Assembly (NCBI GenBank): GCA_000721275.1
Contig: JOFO01000006.1
Span: forward strand, 1-64,000
DNA: 64,000 nucleotides
DNA from: Microtetraspora glauca
GTDB taxonomy: Bacteria; Actinomycetota; Actinomycetes; Streptomycetales; Streptomycetaceae
Direction: 5' to 3'
Of this stretch, positions 1-8,668 are shown in pieces. The position numbers and the translations under genes are program-made. Position 1 is the first letter of the stretch. Each line of letters opens with the position of its first letter. The notes beneath the pieces were generated by a model. It searched no databases, had not been told where the DNA came from, and worked only from the letters and a program-made list of their open reading frames with translations.

Positions 1-1
1 C

Positions 2-946
2 CGGCCCGCCCCCGGGTCCGTCCCGCTGCCGCCGCCCCGGGCCCCGCACCGGCCGGTCTCCGCGGCCGGCGGGGCCGCGGGGGTGCCCCGGCCGGTGGAG
101 ACGACCGCGCGGCTGCGGCCCGTGCGCGTGCCGGCGTACGGGGGCGAGGAGACGCCCGTCGAGACGACCACCCGGCTGCGGCCCGTACGGGAACGCCGGC
201 GGGGGAGGGCCGTGGCCGTCGGCGCCTGCGTCGTGCTCGGACTCGGGCTGATCGGCGGGGCCCTCGCCGGGGTGTGGCTCGCCTCCGGCGACGGGAAGCC
301 CGCCGAACCCGCCGGGTACACCGCCGCCAAGGAGCTCTGGCACAACGCGCCGGTCGACACCCTCTTCCCCCGCACCCTCACCGCCCCGCAGGCCGGCCCC
401 GGCCCGTCCGCCCGCACCTGGACCCGGATCGTCGTCGCGCCCGACGCGACCTGCGCGCCCGCCTCCGTCGCGCCCCGGCTGCTCGCCGCGCTGCGCCCGC
501 TGGACTGCCGGCGCGTGCTGCGCGCCACGTACACCGACGCCACCGCCACCAGCGTCCTCACCGTCGGGCTCGTGTTCACCGATGCCGACGTCGCCGCCCA
601 GCGCGCCCTCGGCGGGCGCGGGCTCGCCGCCCGCCTCGGCCACGACGTGCCGCCCGCGCTGGCGGGCCCCGGCACCGTCGCCGCCGGCTTCGGCCCCGCC
701 CAGCGCGCCGCCTGGTGGGTGACCGCCCCCGCCGACCTGCCGGTCGTCGTCACCGCCGTCTCCGGCTTCGCCGACGGCCGCGCCGTCGGGCGCGCGGTCC
801 CCGCCGACCAGGCCATGAAGAAGGGCCGCACGGACGCGGTCGCCCAGTCCGGCCTCGGCCACGAGGCCCTCGGCATCGCCGAGCGCCTGGAGAAGCAGGT
901 CCGCACCACCGCCCAGGACGCGGCGAAGGAAGAGGAACAGCGGTGA
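2..946 (+). CDS. Membrane-anchored protein of unknown function, probably 5'-truncated by the window edge
   Basis: The reading frame is open from the first bases of the window, so the true start may lie upstream; the first in-window GTG is at 83. From that GTG the protein is 287 residues. Its N-terminus carries two copies of a motif VETTxRLRPVR about 20 residues apart, then a basic stretch and one membrane helix (about residues 43-66), then an outside domain of about 200 residues with two cysteines and a charged C-terminal tail. The topology (cytoplasmic N-terminus, extracellular domain) is inferred. The stop overlaps the start of the mycosin gene (GTGA), so the two are translationally coupled and probably act together at the envelope. 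I do not recognise the family. Confidence 0.7.
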   Translation, partial: RPAPGSVPLPPPRAPHRPVSAAGGAAGVPRPVETTARLRPVRVPAYGGEETPVETTTRLRPVRERRRGRAVAVGACVVLGLGLIGGALAGVWLASGDGKPAEPAGYTAAKELWHNAPVDTLFPRTLTAPQAGPGPSARTWTRIVVAPDATCAPASVAPRLLAALRPLDCRRVLRATYTDATATSVLTVGLVFTDADVAAQRALGGRGLAARLGHDVPPALAGPGTVAAGFGPAQRAAWWVTAPADLPVVVTAVSGFADGRAVGRAVPADQAMKKGRTDAVAQSGLGHEALGIAERLEKQVRTTAQDAAKEEEQR

Positions 947-2157
947 CCCGCCCCCGCCCCGGAAGCGCCCGCGCCCGAAGCCCCCGCTCCCGCGGCCGCC
1001 GCGTCCGCGCCGCCGTCACCGCGCCCGCGGCCGTCCTGCTGGCCGCCGCCTTCGCCGTCCTGCCCGCCGCCGCGCCCGCGCACGCCGACGCCATCCGCGA
1101 CCGCCAGTGGGGCCACGAGACGCTGCGGGTCGACGAGGCGTGGAACACCACCAAGGGCGAGGGGATCACCGTCGCCGTCCTCGACACCGGCGTGGACGCG
1201 ACCCACCCCGACCTCGCCGGCTCCGTCCTCCCCGGCAAGGACCTGATCGGCTTCGGCGCCGCCCAGGGCGACCCCCACTGGGCCCGGCACGGCACCGCGA
1301 TGGCCGGCATCATCGCCGGCCACGGTCACGGCTGGGCCGACGGCAGCGGCGTCCTCGGCATCGCGCCCGGCGCCCGGATCCTGCCCGTCCGGGTCATCCT
1401 CGAAGGCAAGGACAAGGCCCGCAAGACCCGCGGCACCGCCCTCGCCCAGGGCATCCGCTGGGCCGCCGACCACGGCGCCGACGTCATCAACCTGTCCCTC
1501 GGCGACGACTCGAAGTCCGCCCACCCCGACCCGGGCGAGGACGCCGCCGTCCAGTACGCCCTCGCCAAGGGCGTCTCCGTCGTCGCGTCCGCCGGCAACG
1601 GCGGCGAGAAGGGCGACCACATCTCCTACCCGGCCGCCTATCCGGGCGTCATCGCCGTCACCGCCGTCGACCGGTACGGCACCCGCGCCTCCTTCTCCAC
1701 CCGCCGCTGGTACGCCACCGTCAACGCGCCCGGCGTCGACATCGTCATCGCCGACCCCGACCGCAAGTACTACGAGGGCTGGGGCACCAGCGCCGCCGCC
1801 GCGTTCGTCTCCGGCGCCGTCGCCCTCGTCCGCTCCGCCCACCCCGACCTGACCCCCGCCCAGGTCAAGAAGCTCCTCGTGGACACCGCCCGCGACCGGC
1901 CCGACGGCGGGCGCAGCGACGCCAAGGGCTACGGCACGGTCGACGCCGCCGCCGCCATCGAGGCCGGCGCCGCGCTGAAGGGCGGCGACCCGAAGGCCGC
2001 CACGGCCGGCCACCGCGCCCCGTACTTCGGTCCCGGCCCGCTCCCGGCCGCCGAGGAGAGCACCGGTCCCGGCCTGCTCGCGCCCCTCGCCGGCGGCCTC
2101 GGCGTCCTGCTCCTGCTGATCGCCGTCCTCCTCCACCGGGCCGGCCGCACCCGCTGA
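943..2157 (+). CDS. mycP: Mycosin-type secreted subtilisin-like serine protease (S8)
   Basis: 404 residues from the GTG that overlaps the upstream stop. An Arg-rich N-terminus and hydrophobic core ending in AHA form a signal peptide. The S8 catalytic triad is visible: Asp81 in AVLDTGVD, His116 in RHGTAMAGI, Ser283 in GTSAAAAFVSG. A proline-rich linker and a single C-terminal membrane helix followed by RAGRTR anchor it outside the membrane, as in type VII secretion-associated mycosins. Family knowledge: mycosins process or gate ESX/type VII substrates. No EccC, EccD or WXG100 gene is inside the window, so a link to a secretion system rests on family similarity and on whatever lies upstream. 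Confidence 0.85.
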   Translation: MTRPRPGSARARSPRSRGRRVRAAVTAPAAVLLAAAFAVLPAAAPAHADAIRDRQWGHETLRVDEAWNTTKGEGITVAVLDTGVDATHPDLAGSVLPGKDLIGFGAAQGDPHWARHGTAMAGIIAGHGHGWADGSGVLGIAPGARILPVRVILEGKDKARKTRGTALAQGIRWAADHGADVINLSLGDDSKSAHPDPGEDAAVQYALAKGVSVVASAGNGGEKGDHISYPAAYPGVIAVTAVDRYGTRASFSTRRWYATVNAPGVDIVIADPDRKYYEGWGTSAAAAFVSGAVALVRSAHPDLTPAQVKKLLVDTARDRPDGGRSDAKGYGTVDAAAAIEAGAALKGGDPKAATAGHRAPYFGPGPLPAAEESTGPGLLAPLAGGLGVLLLLIAVLLHRAGRTR

Positions 2158-2203
2158 CGGCCCGGCGGCCGGAGCGCCGGACCCGGGCGGTTAGGCTCGG
2201 GGC

Positions 2204-2938
2204 GTGGAGCTCAAGAACATCCCGGACCCCGGTTTCTCCGACGACGACGGCACCGCAGACCCGGCGCTCGCCGCGGCCCTCGCGGCCTGGGCGGAGGACC
2301 GCACCGCGCACGGCCCCGTCCTGGAGGCGCTGCGCGGCGCCCGGCTCCTCGTCCCCGTCGTCGCCGTGCTCGGCGAGGTGGAGACCGAACCGGAGACCGG
2401 GCTGAAGCGGGAGAAGACCAGCGACATGGCGGTGCCGACGCTGACCGCCGGTGACCGGCGCGGTCTGCCGGCCTTCACCTCGATCGCCTCGCTCGCCCGC
2501 TGGGACCCGGCCGCACGGCCGGTCGCGGTGCCGCTCCAGCAGGCGCTCGCCGCCCTCGTCCACGAGAAGGCCGACACCCTCGTCCTCGACATGGCGGGCC
2601 CGGTGCCCTACCAGGTGAGCGGCTCCGCCCTGCTCGCCCTCGCCGAGGGCCGCACCAGCACCGACCCGCTCGACGACCCGGCGGTCCGGGACGCGGTCCG
2701 CGCCGCGGTCGCCGCCGAGCCCGCCGTCCTCCGCGCCCACCTCGGGCCCGGCACCGCCGACGGCACCCTCGCCCTGGTCCTCGACGGCGACGCCGCCCCC
2801 GCCGAGGCCGCCCAGCGTGTGGCCCGGGCACTGGCCGCCGACGAGACACTGAGGGCCCGCCTGGTGCGGGGCCTCGACCTGGCACTGCTGCCGGCCTCGG
2901 CCACCCCTCCGGGCGAGCCCTTCTACGTACGCGACTGA
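2204..2938 (+). CDS. SseB-family protein
   Basis: 244 residues from GTG 2204; 46 bases separate it from the mycosin stop. The segment LLVPVVAVLGEVE, followed by DMAVPTLTAGDRRGLPAFTS and a region ending PYQVSG, matches the SseB N-terminal domain pattern that actinobacteria carry as stand-alone proteins. No signal peptide or membrane helix is seen, so it is cytosolic. The cellular role is unknown; the name comes from a Salmonella enhanced-serine-sensitivity gene and says little about function. It converges on the DUF1844 gene and ends 24 bases from it. Confidence 0.7.
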   Translation: MELKNIPDPGFSDDDGTADPALAAALAAWAEDRTAHGPVLEALRGARLLVPVVAVLGEVETEPETGLKREKTSDMAVPTLTAGDRRGLPAFTSIASLARWDPAARPVAVPLQQALAALVHEKADTLVLDMAGPVPYQVSGSALLALAEGRTSTDPLDDPAVRDAVRAAVAAEPAVLRAHLGPGTADGTLALVLDGDAAPAEAAQRVARALAADETLRARLVRGLDLALLPASATPPGEPFYVRD

Positions 2939-2962
2939 GATCCGTGCGGACCGGGGGCGGGC

Positions 2963-3352
2963 TTAGCCGTACACCGCCCCCGTGTACTTCTCGCCCGGGC
3001 CCTGACCCGGCTCGTCGGGTACGAACGACGCCTCGCGGAAGGCGAGCTGGAGGGACTTCAGGCCGTCCCGCAGCGGGGCGGCGTGGAACGACGAGATCTC
3101 CGTGGTGCTCGCGTCCAGCAGGCCCGCGAGCGCGTGGATCAGCTTCCGCGCCTCGTCGAGGTCCTTGTGGGCGTCGCCCTCCTCGGTGAGGCCGAGCTTG
3201 ACCGCGGCGGCGCTCATCAGGTTGACGGCGACGGTGACGATCACCTCGACCGCCGGGACCTCCGCGATGTCGCGGGTCATGGCCTCGAAGTCGGGGGTCC
3301 CGCCGGAGGCGTCGGCGGCGGTCGGGGACTCGTTCTGGGGGGTCTCGCTCAT
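2963..3352 (-). CDS. DUF1844 family small acidic protein
   Basis: 129 residues starting at ATG (MSETPQNE). An acidic, disordered N-terminus of about 20 residues is followed by DFEAMTRDIAEVPAVEVIVTVAVNLMSAAA-type helices and LDEARKLIHALAGLL, the pattern of DUF1844. It has no transmembrane segment and no known activity. The gene lies divergently upstream of infC, as commonly seen in actinobacteria, and the intervening 353 bases hold the infC promoter and leader. An extended reading to 3616 would run through that leader, so the internal ATG at 3350-3352 was chosen. Confidence 0.8.
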   Translation of the reverse strand: MSETPQNESPTAADASGGTPDFEAMTRDIAEVPAVEVIVTVAVNLMSAAAVKLGLTEEGDAHKDLDEARKLIHALAGLLDASTTEISSFHAAPLRDGLKSLQLAFREASFVPDEPGQGPGEKYTGAVYG

Positions 3353-3705
3353 GCCCCACACGATAAGCGGGCGCACGGTTCGCGCCGACCGCCGGGTCCT
3401 GCTAACCTTGTGTGACGACCGGCCGGACATCTGTGTGTCCGGCCCACAAGTGGAGGCTCCGATCTCCCACCTGGCCGCCCTCGCGGGCGGCGGGTCACCG
3501 GTCAGGCGGCGCCCATCGTTCCGTACGGACGATGGAGCCGCCCGATGTGCGCCCCGCGGTTGACCGTGGTGGTGCTCCGGTTTCCTTGGAGCCCCGCCTG
3601 TGTCCCGTCGGGGCATTTTTCGTGCGCCCGCTCGGTTGGTCTCATTGATTGTGAATGACGTGTCCGTCCGCCAAGGCGGTCGCGTGGTGCTACCGAGGAG
3701 GATCC
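3353..3705 (+). promoter_or_regulatory. infC leader region with stacked hairpins
   Basis: This 353-base gap holds no convincing gene. A possible -10 TAACCT is at 3403-3408, with a poor -35. Two structures follow: an inverted repeat CCATCGT (3513-3519) with ACGATGG (3529-3535), and a terminator-like hairpin at 3591-3620. A strong ribosome-binding site (GAGGAGGA, 3695-3702) sits just before the ATC start of infC. Long leaders that attenuate infC-rpmI-rplT operons in response to IF-3 or L20 are known in other bacteria; that this one works the same way is inferred. Confidence 0.5.
3591..3620 (+). terminator. Terminator-like hairpin inside the infC leader (possible attenuator)
   Basis: GCCCCG at 3591-3596 pairs with CGGGGC at 3609-3614 across a 12-base loop, followed by ATTTTT (3615-3620). 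A T-run is rare in this GC-rich DNA. The hairpin lies 86 bases before the infC start, so it would stop transcription before the operon unless antagonised. Attenuation is an inference. Confidence 0.55.
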
Positions 3706-4344
3706 ATCAGCGCCGAGCCCCGCATCAACGAGCGGATTCGCGTTCCCGAGGTGCGTCTTGTCGGCCCCAGCGGCGAGCAGGTGGGCATCGTCCCCCTTGC
3801 CAAGGCCCTGGAGCTCGCGCAGGAGTACGACCTCGATCTGGTCGAGGTCGCGGCGAACGCCCGTCCGCCCGTGTGCAAGCTCATGGACTACGGGAAGTTC
3901 AAGTACGAGTCGGCCATGAAGGCCCGTGAGGCGCGCAAGAATCAGGCGCACACGGTCATCAAGGAGATGAAGCTCCGGCCGAAGATCGACCCGCACGACT
4001 ACGACACCAAGAAGGGCCACGTCGTCCGCTTCCTCAAGCAGGGCGACAAGGTCAAGATCACGATCATGTTCCGTGGTCGTGAGCAGTCCCGGCCCGAGCT
4101 TGGATACCGCCTGCTGCAGCGCCTCGCCGAGGACGTCCAGGAGCTGGGCTTCATCGAGTCCAACCCGAAGCAGGACGGCCGGAACATGATCATGGTTCTG
4201 GGCCCGCACAAGAAGAAGACCGAGGCCATGGCCGAGGCGCGCGAGGCTCAGGCCGCGCGCAAGGCGGAGCGCCAGGGCACCGCCCCCGCGGCCGGTGCCG
4301 AGGAGGCTTCGGCCGACACGTCGGCCGAGAACGCCGAGGCGTGA
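3706..4344 (+). CDS. infC: Translation initiation factor IF-3, ATC start codon
   Basis: IF-3 binds the 30S subunit, prevents premature 50S joining and discriminates against non-canonical start codons and tRNAs. The protein (212 residues) begins [15 protein letters not shown], the conserved IF-3 N-terminus, then the N-domain (to about 75), lysine-rich linker (KAREARKNQ) and C-domain with [15 protein letters not shown] and a C-terminal Ala/Glu extension. The only start fitting both the family N-terminus and the ribosome-binding site (GAGG at 3695, 7 bases upstream) is ATC at 3706-3708; an ATG at 3655 would add an atypical 17-residue tail. Rare AUU/AUC-type starts are the known basis of infC self-regulation in other bacteria. 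First gene of infC-rpmI-rplT. Confidence 0.95.
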   Translation: MSAEPRINERIRVPEVRLVGPSGEQVGIVPLAKALELAQEYDLDLVEVAANARPPVCKLMDYGKFKYESAMKAREARKNQAHTVIKEMKLRPKIDPHDYDTKKGHVVRFLKQGDKVKITIMFRGREQSRPELGYRLLQRLAEDVQELGFIESNPKQDGRNMIMVLGPHKKKTEAMAEAREAQAARKAERQGTAPAAGAEEASADTSAENAEA

Positions 4345-4349
4345 TCCGA

Positions 4350-4374
4350 GGGGGCTGCCCCCGCGGCAGCCCCC
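4350..4374 (+). terminator. Hairpin between infC and rpmI
   Basis: GGGGGCTGCC (4350-4359) pairs perfectly with GGCAGCCCCC (4365-4374) around a 5-base loop. There is no T-run, as is usual in Streptomyces. It may reduce read-through from infC into rpmI or act in L20 autoregulation; the sequence alone does not decide. Confidence 0.55.
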
Positions 4375-4467
4375 GGGTCCCGCCCGGTAACCACACGAAG
4401 AATTGACGCTCCCGGTTGTCCGGTGTCCGCACCGGGGGAGCGCCACTGACGAGGAGATAACGGCGCC

Positions 4468-4662
4468 ATGCCGAAGAACAAGACGCACTCCGGTGCCAAG
4501 AAGCGCTTCAAGGTCACCGGCTCCGGCAAGATCATGCGGGAGCGCGCCGGCAAGCGCCACCTGCTCGAGCACAAGTCGTCCAAGCTGACGCGTCGCCTCA
4601 CCGGCAACGCCGAGATGGCCCCGGGTGACAGCGCCAAGATCAAGAAGATGCTGGGCATCTGA
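4468..4662 (+). CDS. rpmI: 50S ribosomal protein bL35
   Basis: 64 residues, the usual length for bL35. The sequence opens [20 protein letters not shown] and continues with the basic [21 protein letters not shown] motif split across the conserved family signature. bL35 is a small structural protein of the large ribosomal subunit. A GAGGAG ribosome-binding site at 4450-4455 precedes the ATG. It is the middle gene of infC-rpmI-rplT, with 123 bases after infC and 106 before rplT. Confidence 0.97.
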   Translation: MPKNKTHSGAKKRFKVTGSGKIMRERAGKRHLLEHKSSKLTRRLTGNAEMAPGDSAKIKKMLGI

Positions 4663-4768
4663 TCCTGATCTCCCGCCCTCGGCCGACGAGGGCATCCGGC
4701 CAAGACCGGGACCCATCCGTTTTCCGGGTCGTGTGAACACACCACGGCCCCGCTACAAGGAGTAAGAA

Positions 4769-5155
4769 GTGGCACGCGTCAAGCGGGCAGTCAACGCCCA
4801 CAAGAAGCGCCGGGCGATCCTCGAGCAGGCCTCCGGCTACCGCGGTCAGCGTTCGCGCCTGTACCGCAAGGCCAAGGAGCAGGTCACCCACTCGCTGGTC
4901 TACAACTACAACGACCGCAAGAAGCGCAAGGGCGACTTCCGTCAGCTGTGGATCCAGCGCATCAACGCCGCTGCCCGCCAGAACGGCATGACGTACAACC
5001 GCCTCATCCAGGGTCTGAAGGCCGCCAACATCGAGGTGGACCGCAAGATCCTCGCCGAGCTGGCCGTCAACGACATCAACGCGTTCGCCGCGCTGGTCGA
5101 GGTCGCGCAGAAGGCCCTCCCGGCCGACGTCAACGCCCCGAAGGCCGCCGCCTGA
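4769..5155 (+). CDS. rplT: 50S ribosomal protein bL20
   Basis: 128 residues from GTG 4769, preceded by AAGGAG. The N-terminal basic extension ([15 protein letters not shown]) and [14 protein letters not shown], then [20 protein letters not shown], are diagnostic of bL20, an early-assembly 23S rRNA-binding protein. In other bacteria L20 represses its own operon by binding the leader mRNA. It is last in the operon and is followed by a perfect 14-bp terminator hairpin. Confidence 0.97.
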   Translation: MARVKRAVNAHKKRRAILEQASGYRGQRSRLYRKAKEQVTHSLVYNYNDRKKRKGDFRQLWIQRINAAARQNGMTYNRLIQGLKAANIEVDRKILAELAVNDINAFAALVEVAQKALPADVNAPKAAA

Positions 5156-5179
5156 TCCTCCAGGCCGCAGTGCTTCCGC

Positions 5180-5212
5180 CCGGACCCGCAGGCCCCGCGC
5201 CTGCGGGTCCGG
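5180..5212 (+). terminator. Terminator of the infC-rpmI-rplT operon
   Basis: A perfect 14-bp stem (5180-5193 with 5199-5212) has a CCCGC loop and no T-run. It lies 25 bases after the rplT stop. Confidence 0.8.
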
Positions 5213-5264
5213 CGCGTTGACACCCCCGTACCCGAGTCGAGCCGAGTCAGAGAGCCCCAGGCAC

Positions 5265-6104
5265 ATGTCCACCCCCGAGCTGATCTCCCCGCGTTCCCCG
5301 CGCGTCGTCGCCGCCCGGCGGCTCGCCAAGCGCAACTTCCGGGGCAAGGACCGCCTCTTCCTCGCCGAAGGGCCCCAGGCCGTCCGCGAGGCCGTCGCCC
5401 ACCGCGGCCCCGACGGCACCCCCACCCTCGTCGAGCTCTTCACCACCGTCGAGGCCGCCGAGCGGTACGCACCCATCGTGGACGCCGCCCGCGCCGCCGG
5501 AGCCCGCGTCCACCACGCCTCCGACGCCGTCCTCGCCGAGGTCTCCCAGACCGTCACCCCGCAGGGCCTCGTCGGCGTCTGCCGCTTCCTCGACTCGCCC
5601 TTCGAGGCGATCCTCGCCGCGAAGCCCAAGCTGGTCGCCGTCCTCGCGCACGTCCGCGACCCCGGGAACGCCGGCACCGTGCTCCGCTGCGCCGACGCCG
5701 CCGGCGCCGACGCCGTGATCCTCACCGACGCCTCCGTCGACCTGTACAACCCCAAGTCGGTCCGCGCCTCCGTCGGCTCGCTCTACCACCTCCCCGTCGC
5801 CGTCGGCGTCCCCGTCGAGCAGGCCGTCGCCGGCCTCCGGGGCGCCGGCGTCCGGATCCTCGCCGCCGACGGCGCCGGACAGGACGACCTGGACGACGAA
5901 CTCGACGCCGGCACCATGGGCGGCCCCACCGCCTGGATCTTCGGCAACGAGGCGTGGGGACTCCCGGAGGAGACCCGGGCCCTCGCCGACGCCGTCGTCC
6001 GCGTCCCCATCCACGGCAAGGCCGAGAGCCTCAATCTGGCCACCGCCGCGGCGGTCTGCCTGTACGCCTCCGCCCGCGCCCAGCGCCCCCGCCGCGGCGC
6101 CTGA
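5265..6104 (+). CDS. TrmH/SpoU-family RNA 2'-O-methyltransferase
   Basis: 279 residues from ATG 5265; an upstream in-frame ATG at 5217 lies inside the preceding terminator region and is unlikely. The N-terminal substrate-binding domain (about 15-110) carries RNFRGKDRLFLAEGPQAVREA. The SPOUT catalytic domain shows motif 1 RDPGNAGTVLRCADAAGADAV, motif 2 WIFGNEAWGLP and motif 3 VPIHGKAESLNLATAAAV, which form the knotted SAM site. The enzyme methylates a ribose 2'-OH in rRNA or tRNA; the exact target cannot be read from sequence. It lies between the ribosomal operon and pheST, a translation neighbourhood, and resembles rRNA (Gm) methyltransferases more than TrmL. Confidence 0.85.
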   Translation: MSTPELISPRSPRVVAARRLAKRNFRGKDRLFLAEGPQAVREAVAHRGPDGTPTLVELFTTVEAAERYAPIVDAARAAGARVHHASDAVLAEVSQTVTPQGLVGVCRFLDSPFEAILAAKPKLVAVLAHVRDPGNAGTVLRCADAAGADAVILTDASVDLYNPKSVRASVGSLYHLPVAVGVPVEQAVAGLRGAGVRILAADGAGQDDLDDELDAGTMGGPTAWIFGNEAWGLPEETRALADAVVRVPIHGKAESLNLATAAAVCLYASARAQRPRRGA

Positions 6105-6119
6105 CCGCCCCGGGGCCGT

Positions 6120-6135
6120 ATCACACCGCTGTGAT
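6120..6135. promoter_or_regulatory. Perfect inverted repeat upstream of the kinase gene
   Basis: ATCACA-CCGC-TGTGAT lies between the methyltransferase stop and a possible -10 TAGAGT at 6185-6190 before the kinase gene. The symmetry suggests an operator, but no regulator can be named. Confidence 0.35.
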
Positions 6136-6237
6136 CCGGCCACCCGGTGTGCCCTTCCGACTCCCGTTGGTCACCCTCGCCCAGTAGAGTGACGCACTCG
6201 GAGCCCACTGCGGTACACGGAGGGGTGGGAGCAGGGG

Positions 6238-7371
6238 ATGACGGCCGGCACGGACAGTCCCGCGCGGAACGCACAGCGACGCGCGGACGGGCCGCGCGCC
6301 CCCGAGCCGTGGCCCGGGATCGACCCGGACGACCTGCCCGACGGGCTCGTCGTCGCCGACGAACGGGGCCGCGTCGTCTGCTTCAACGCCGCCGCCAGCC
6401 GCATCACCGCCGTCCCCGCCCCCGAGGCGCTCGGCCTGCCGCTCGACCAGGCACTGCCCCTGGAGGACCTCAAGGGGCACCGCTGGTGGACCCTCACCGA
6501 CCCGTACGGCGGCCTCGCCACCCGGCGCGGCCAGCCCGAGCGGAACCTGCTGCTGCCCGGCGGCCGGGAGGTCCTCGTCTCCGCCCGGTACGTCCGCGAG
6601 CACCCCACCGGCCCCGTCCGCCGGGTCGTCGTCTCGCTGCGCGGCACCGAGGCCCGCCGCCGCTCCGAACGCAGCCACGCCGAGCTCATCGCCACCGTCG
6701 CCCACGAGCTGCGCTCCCCGCTCACCTCCGTGAAGGGCTTCACCGCCACCCTCCTCAGCAAGTGGGAGCGGTTCACCGACGAGCAGAAGCGGCTCATGCT
6801 GGAGACCGTCGACGCCGACGCCGGCCGCATCAAACGGCTCATCGCCGAACTCCTCGACATCTCCCGGATCGACTCCGGCCGGCTGGAGGTCCGCCGCCAG
6901 CCCGTCGACATCGCCGCCGCCATCTCCCGGCACGTCCAGGCCCACACCACCGGCGGCCAGCCGCCCGACCGCTTCTTCGTCCGGACCCGCCCCGGACTGC
7001 CCGCGCTCTGGGCCGACCCCGACAAGATCGACCAGATCCTCGGCAACCTCCTGGAAAACGCGGTGCGCCACGGCGCCGGAACCGTCACCATCGAGGTGGC
7101 GCCCCGCACCGCGGGCACCGACGGCACCGGCGAGGAGGGGACGGAGGTCACCGTGAGCGACGAGGGCCCGGGCATCCCCGAGGAGTCCATGAACCGCGTC
7201 TTCACCCGCTTCTGGCGCGGCAGCAAACGCGGCGGCACCGGACTCGGGCTCTACATCGTCAAGGGCCTCGTCGAGGCCCACGGCGGCTCCATCACCGTCG
7301 GACGCGGCCCGCGCGGCGGCGCCGAGTTCCGATTTATCCTGCCCGTCGGCGCCCCGGCCCATCTCGTCTGA
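6238..7371 (+). CDS. PAS-domain sensor histidine kinase (apparently soluble)
   Basis: 377 residues. A PAS-like sensor (about 36-130: DGLVVADERGRVVCFNAAASRI) is followed by a HisKA domain with phospho-acceptor His156 in TVAHELRSPLTSVKGF and a HATPase_c domain with N box (NLLENAVRHG), G1 (DEGPGIP) and G2 (GGTGLGLYIVKG). No transmembrane segment or signal peptide is present, so it senses something cytoplasmic or works at the membrane through a partner. It is an orphan: no response regulator lies next to it. It sits between the RNA methyltransferase and pheS, and the conserved position suggests a housekeeping signalling role. The stimulus is unknown. Confidence 0.9.
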   Translation: MTAGTDSPARNAQRRADGPRAPEPWPGIDPDDLPDGLVVADERGRVVCFNAAASRITAVPAPEALGLPLDQALPLEDLKGHRWWTLTDPYGGLATRRGQPERNLLLPGGREVLVSARYVREHPTGPVRRVVVSLRGTEARRRSERSHAELIATVAHELRSPLTSVKGFTATLLSKWERFTDEQKRLMLETVDADAGRIKRLIAELLDISRIDSGRLEVRRQPVDIAAAISRHVQAHTTGGQPPDRFFVRTRPGLPALWADPDKIDQILGNLLENAVRHGAGTVTIEVAPRTAGTDGTGEEGTEVTVSDEGPGIPEESMNRVFTRFWRGSKRGGTGLGLYIVKGLVEAHGGSITVGRGPRGGAEFRFILPVGAPAHLV

Positions 7372-7453
7372 CGTCTCCCACCCACCGAGACCTGACGGGA
7401 CCGAGAGCCACCGGGGCCCCCACGGGCTCATCAGCGTGTCCCCACCCCGTTAG

Positions 7454-8667
<1,214 letters not shown>

Positions 8668-8668
<1 letters not shown>

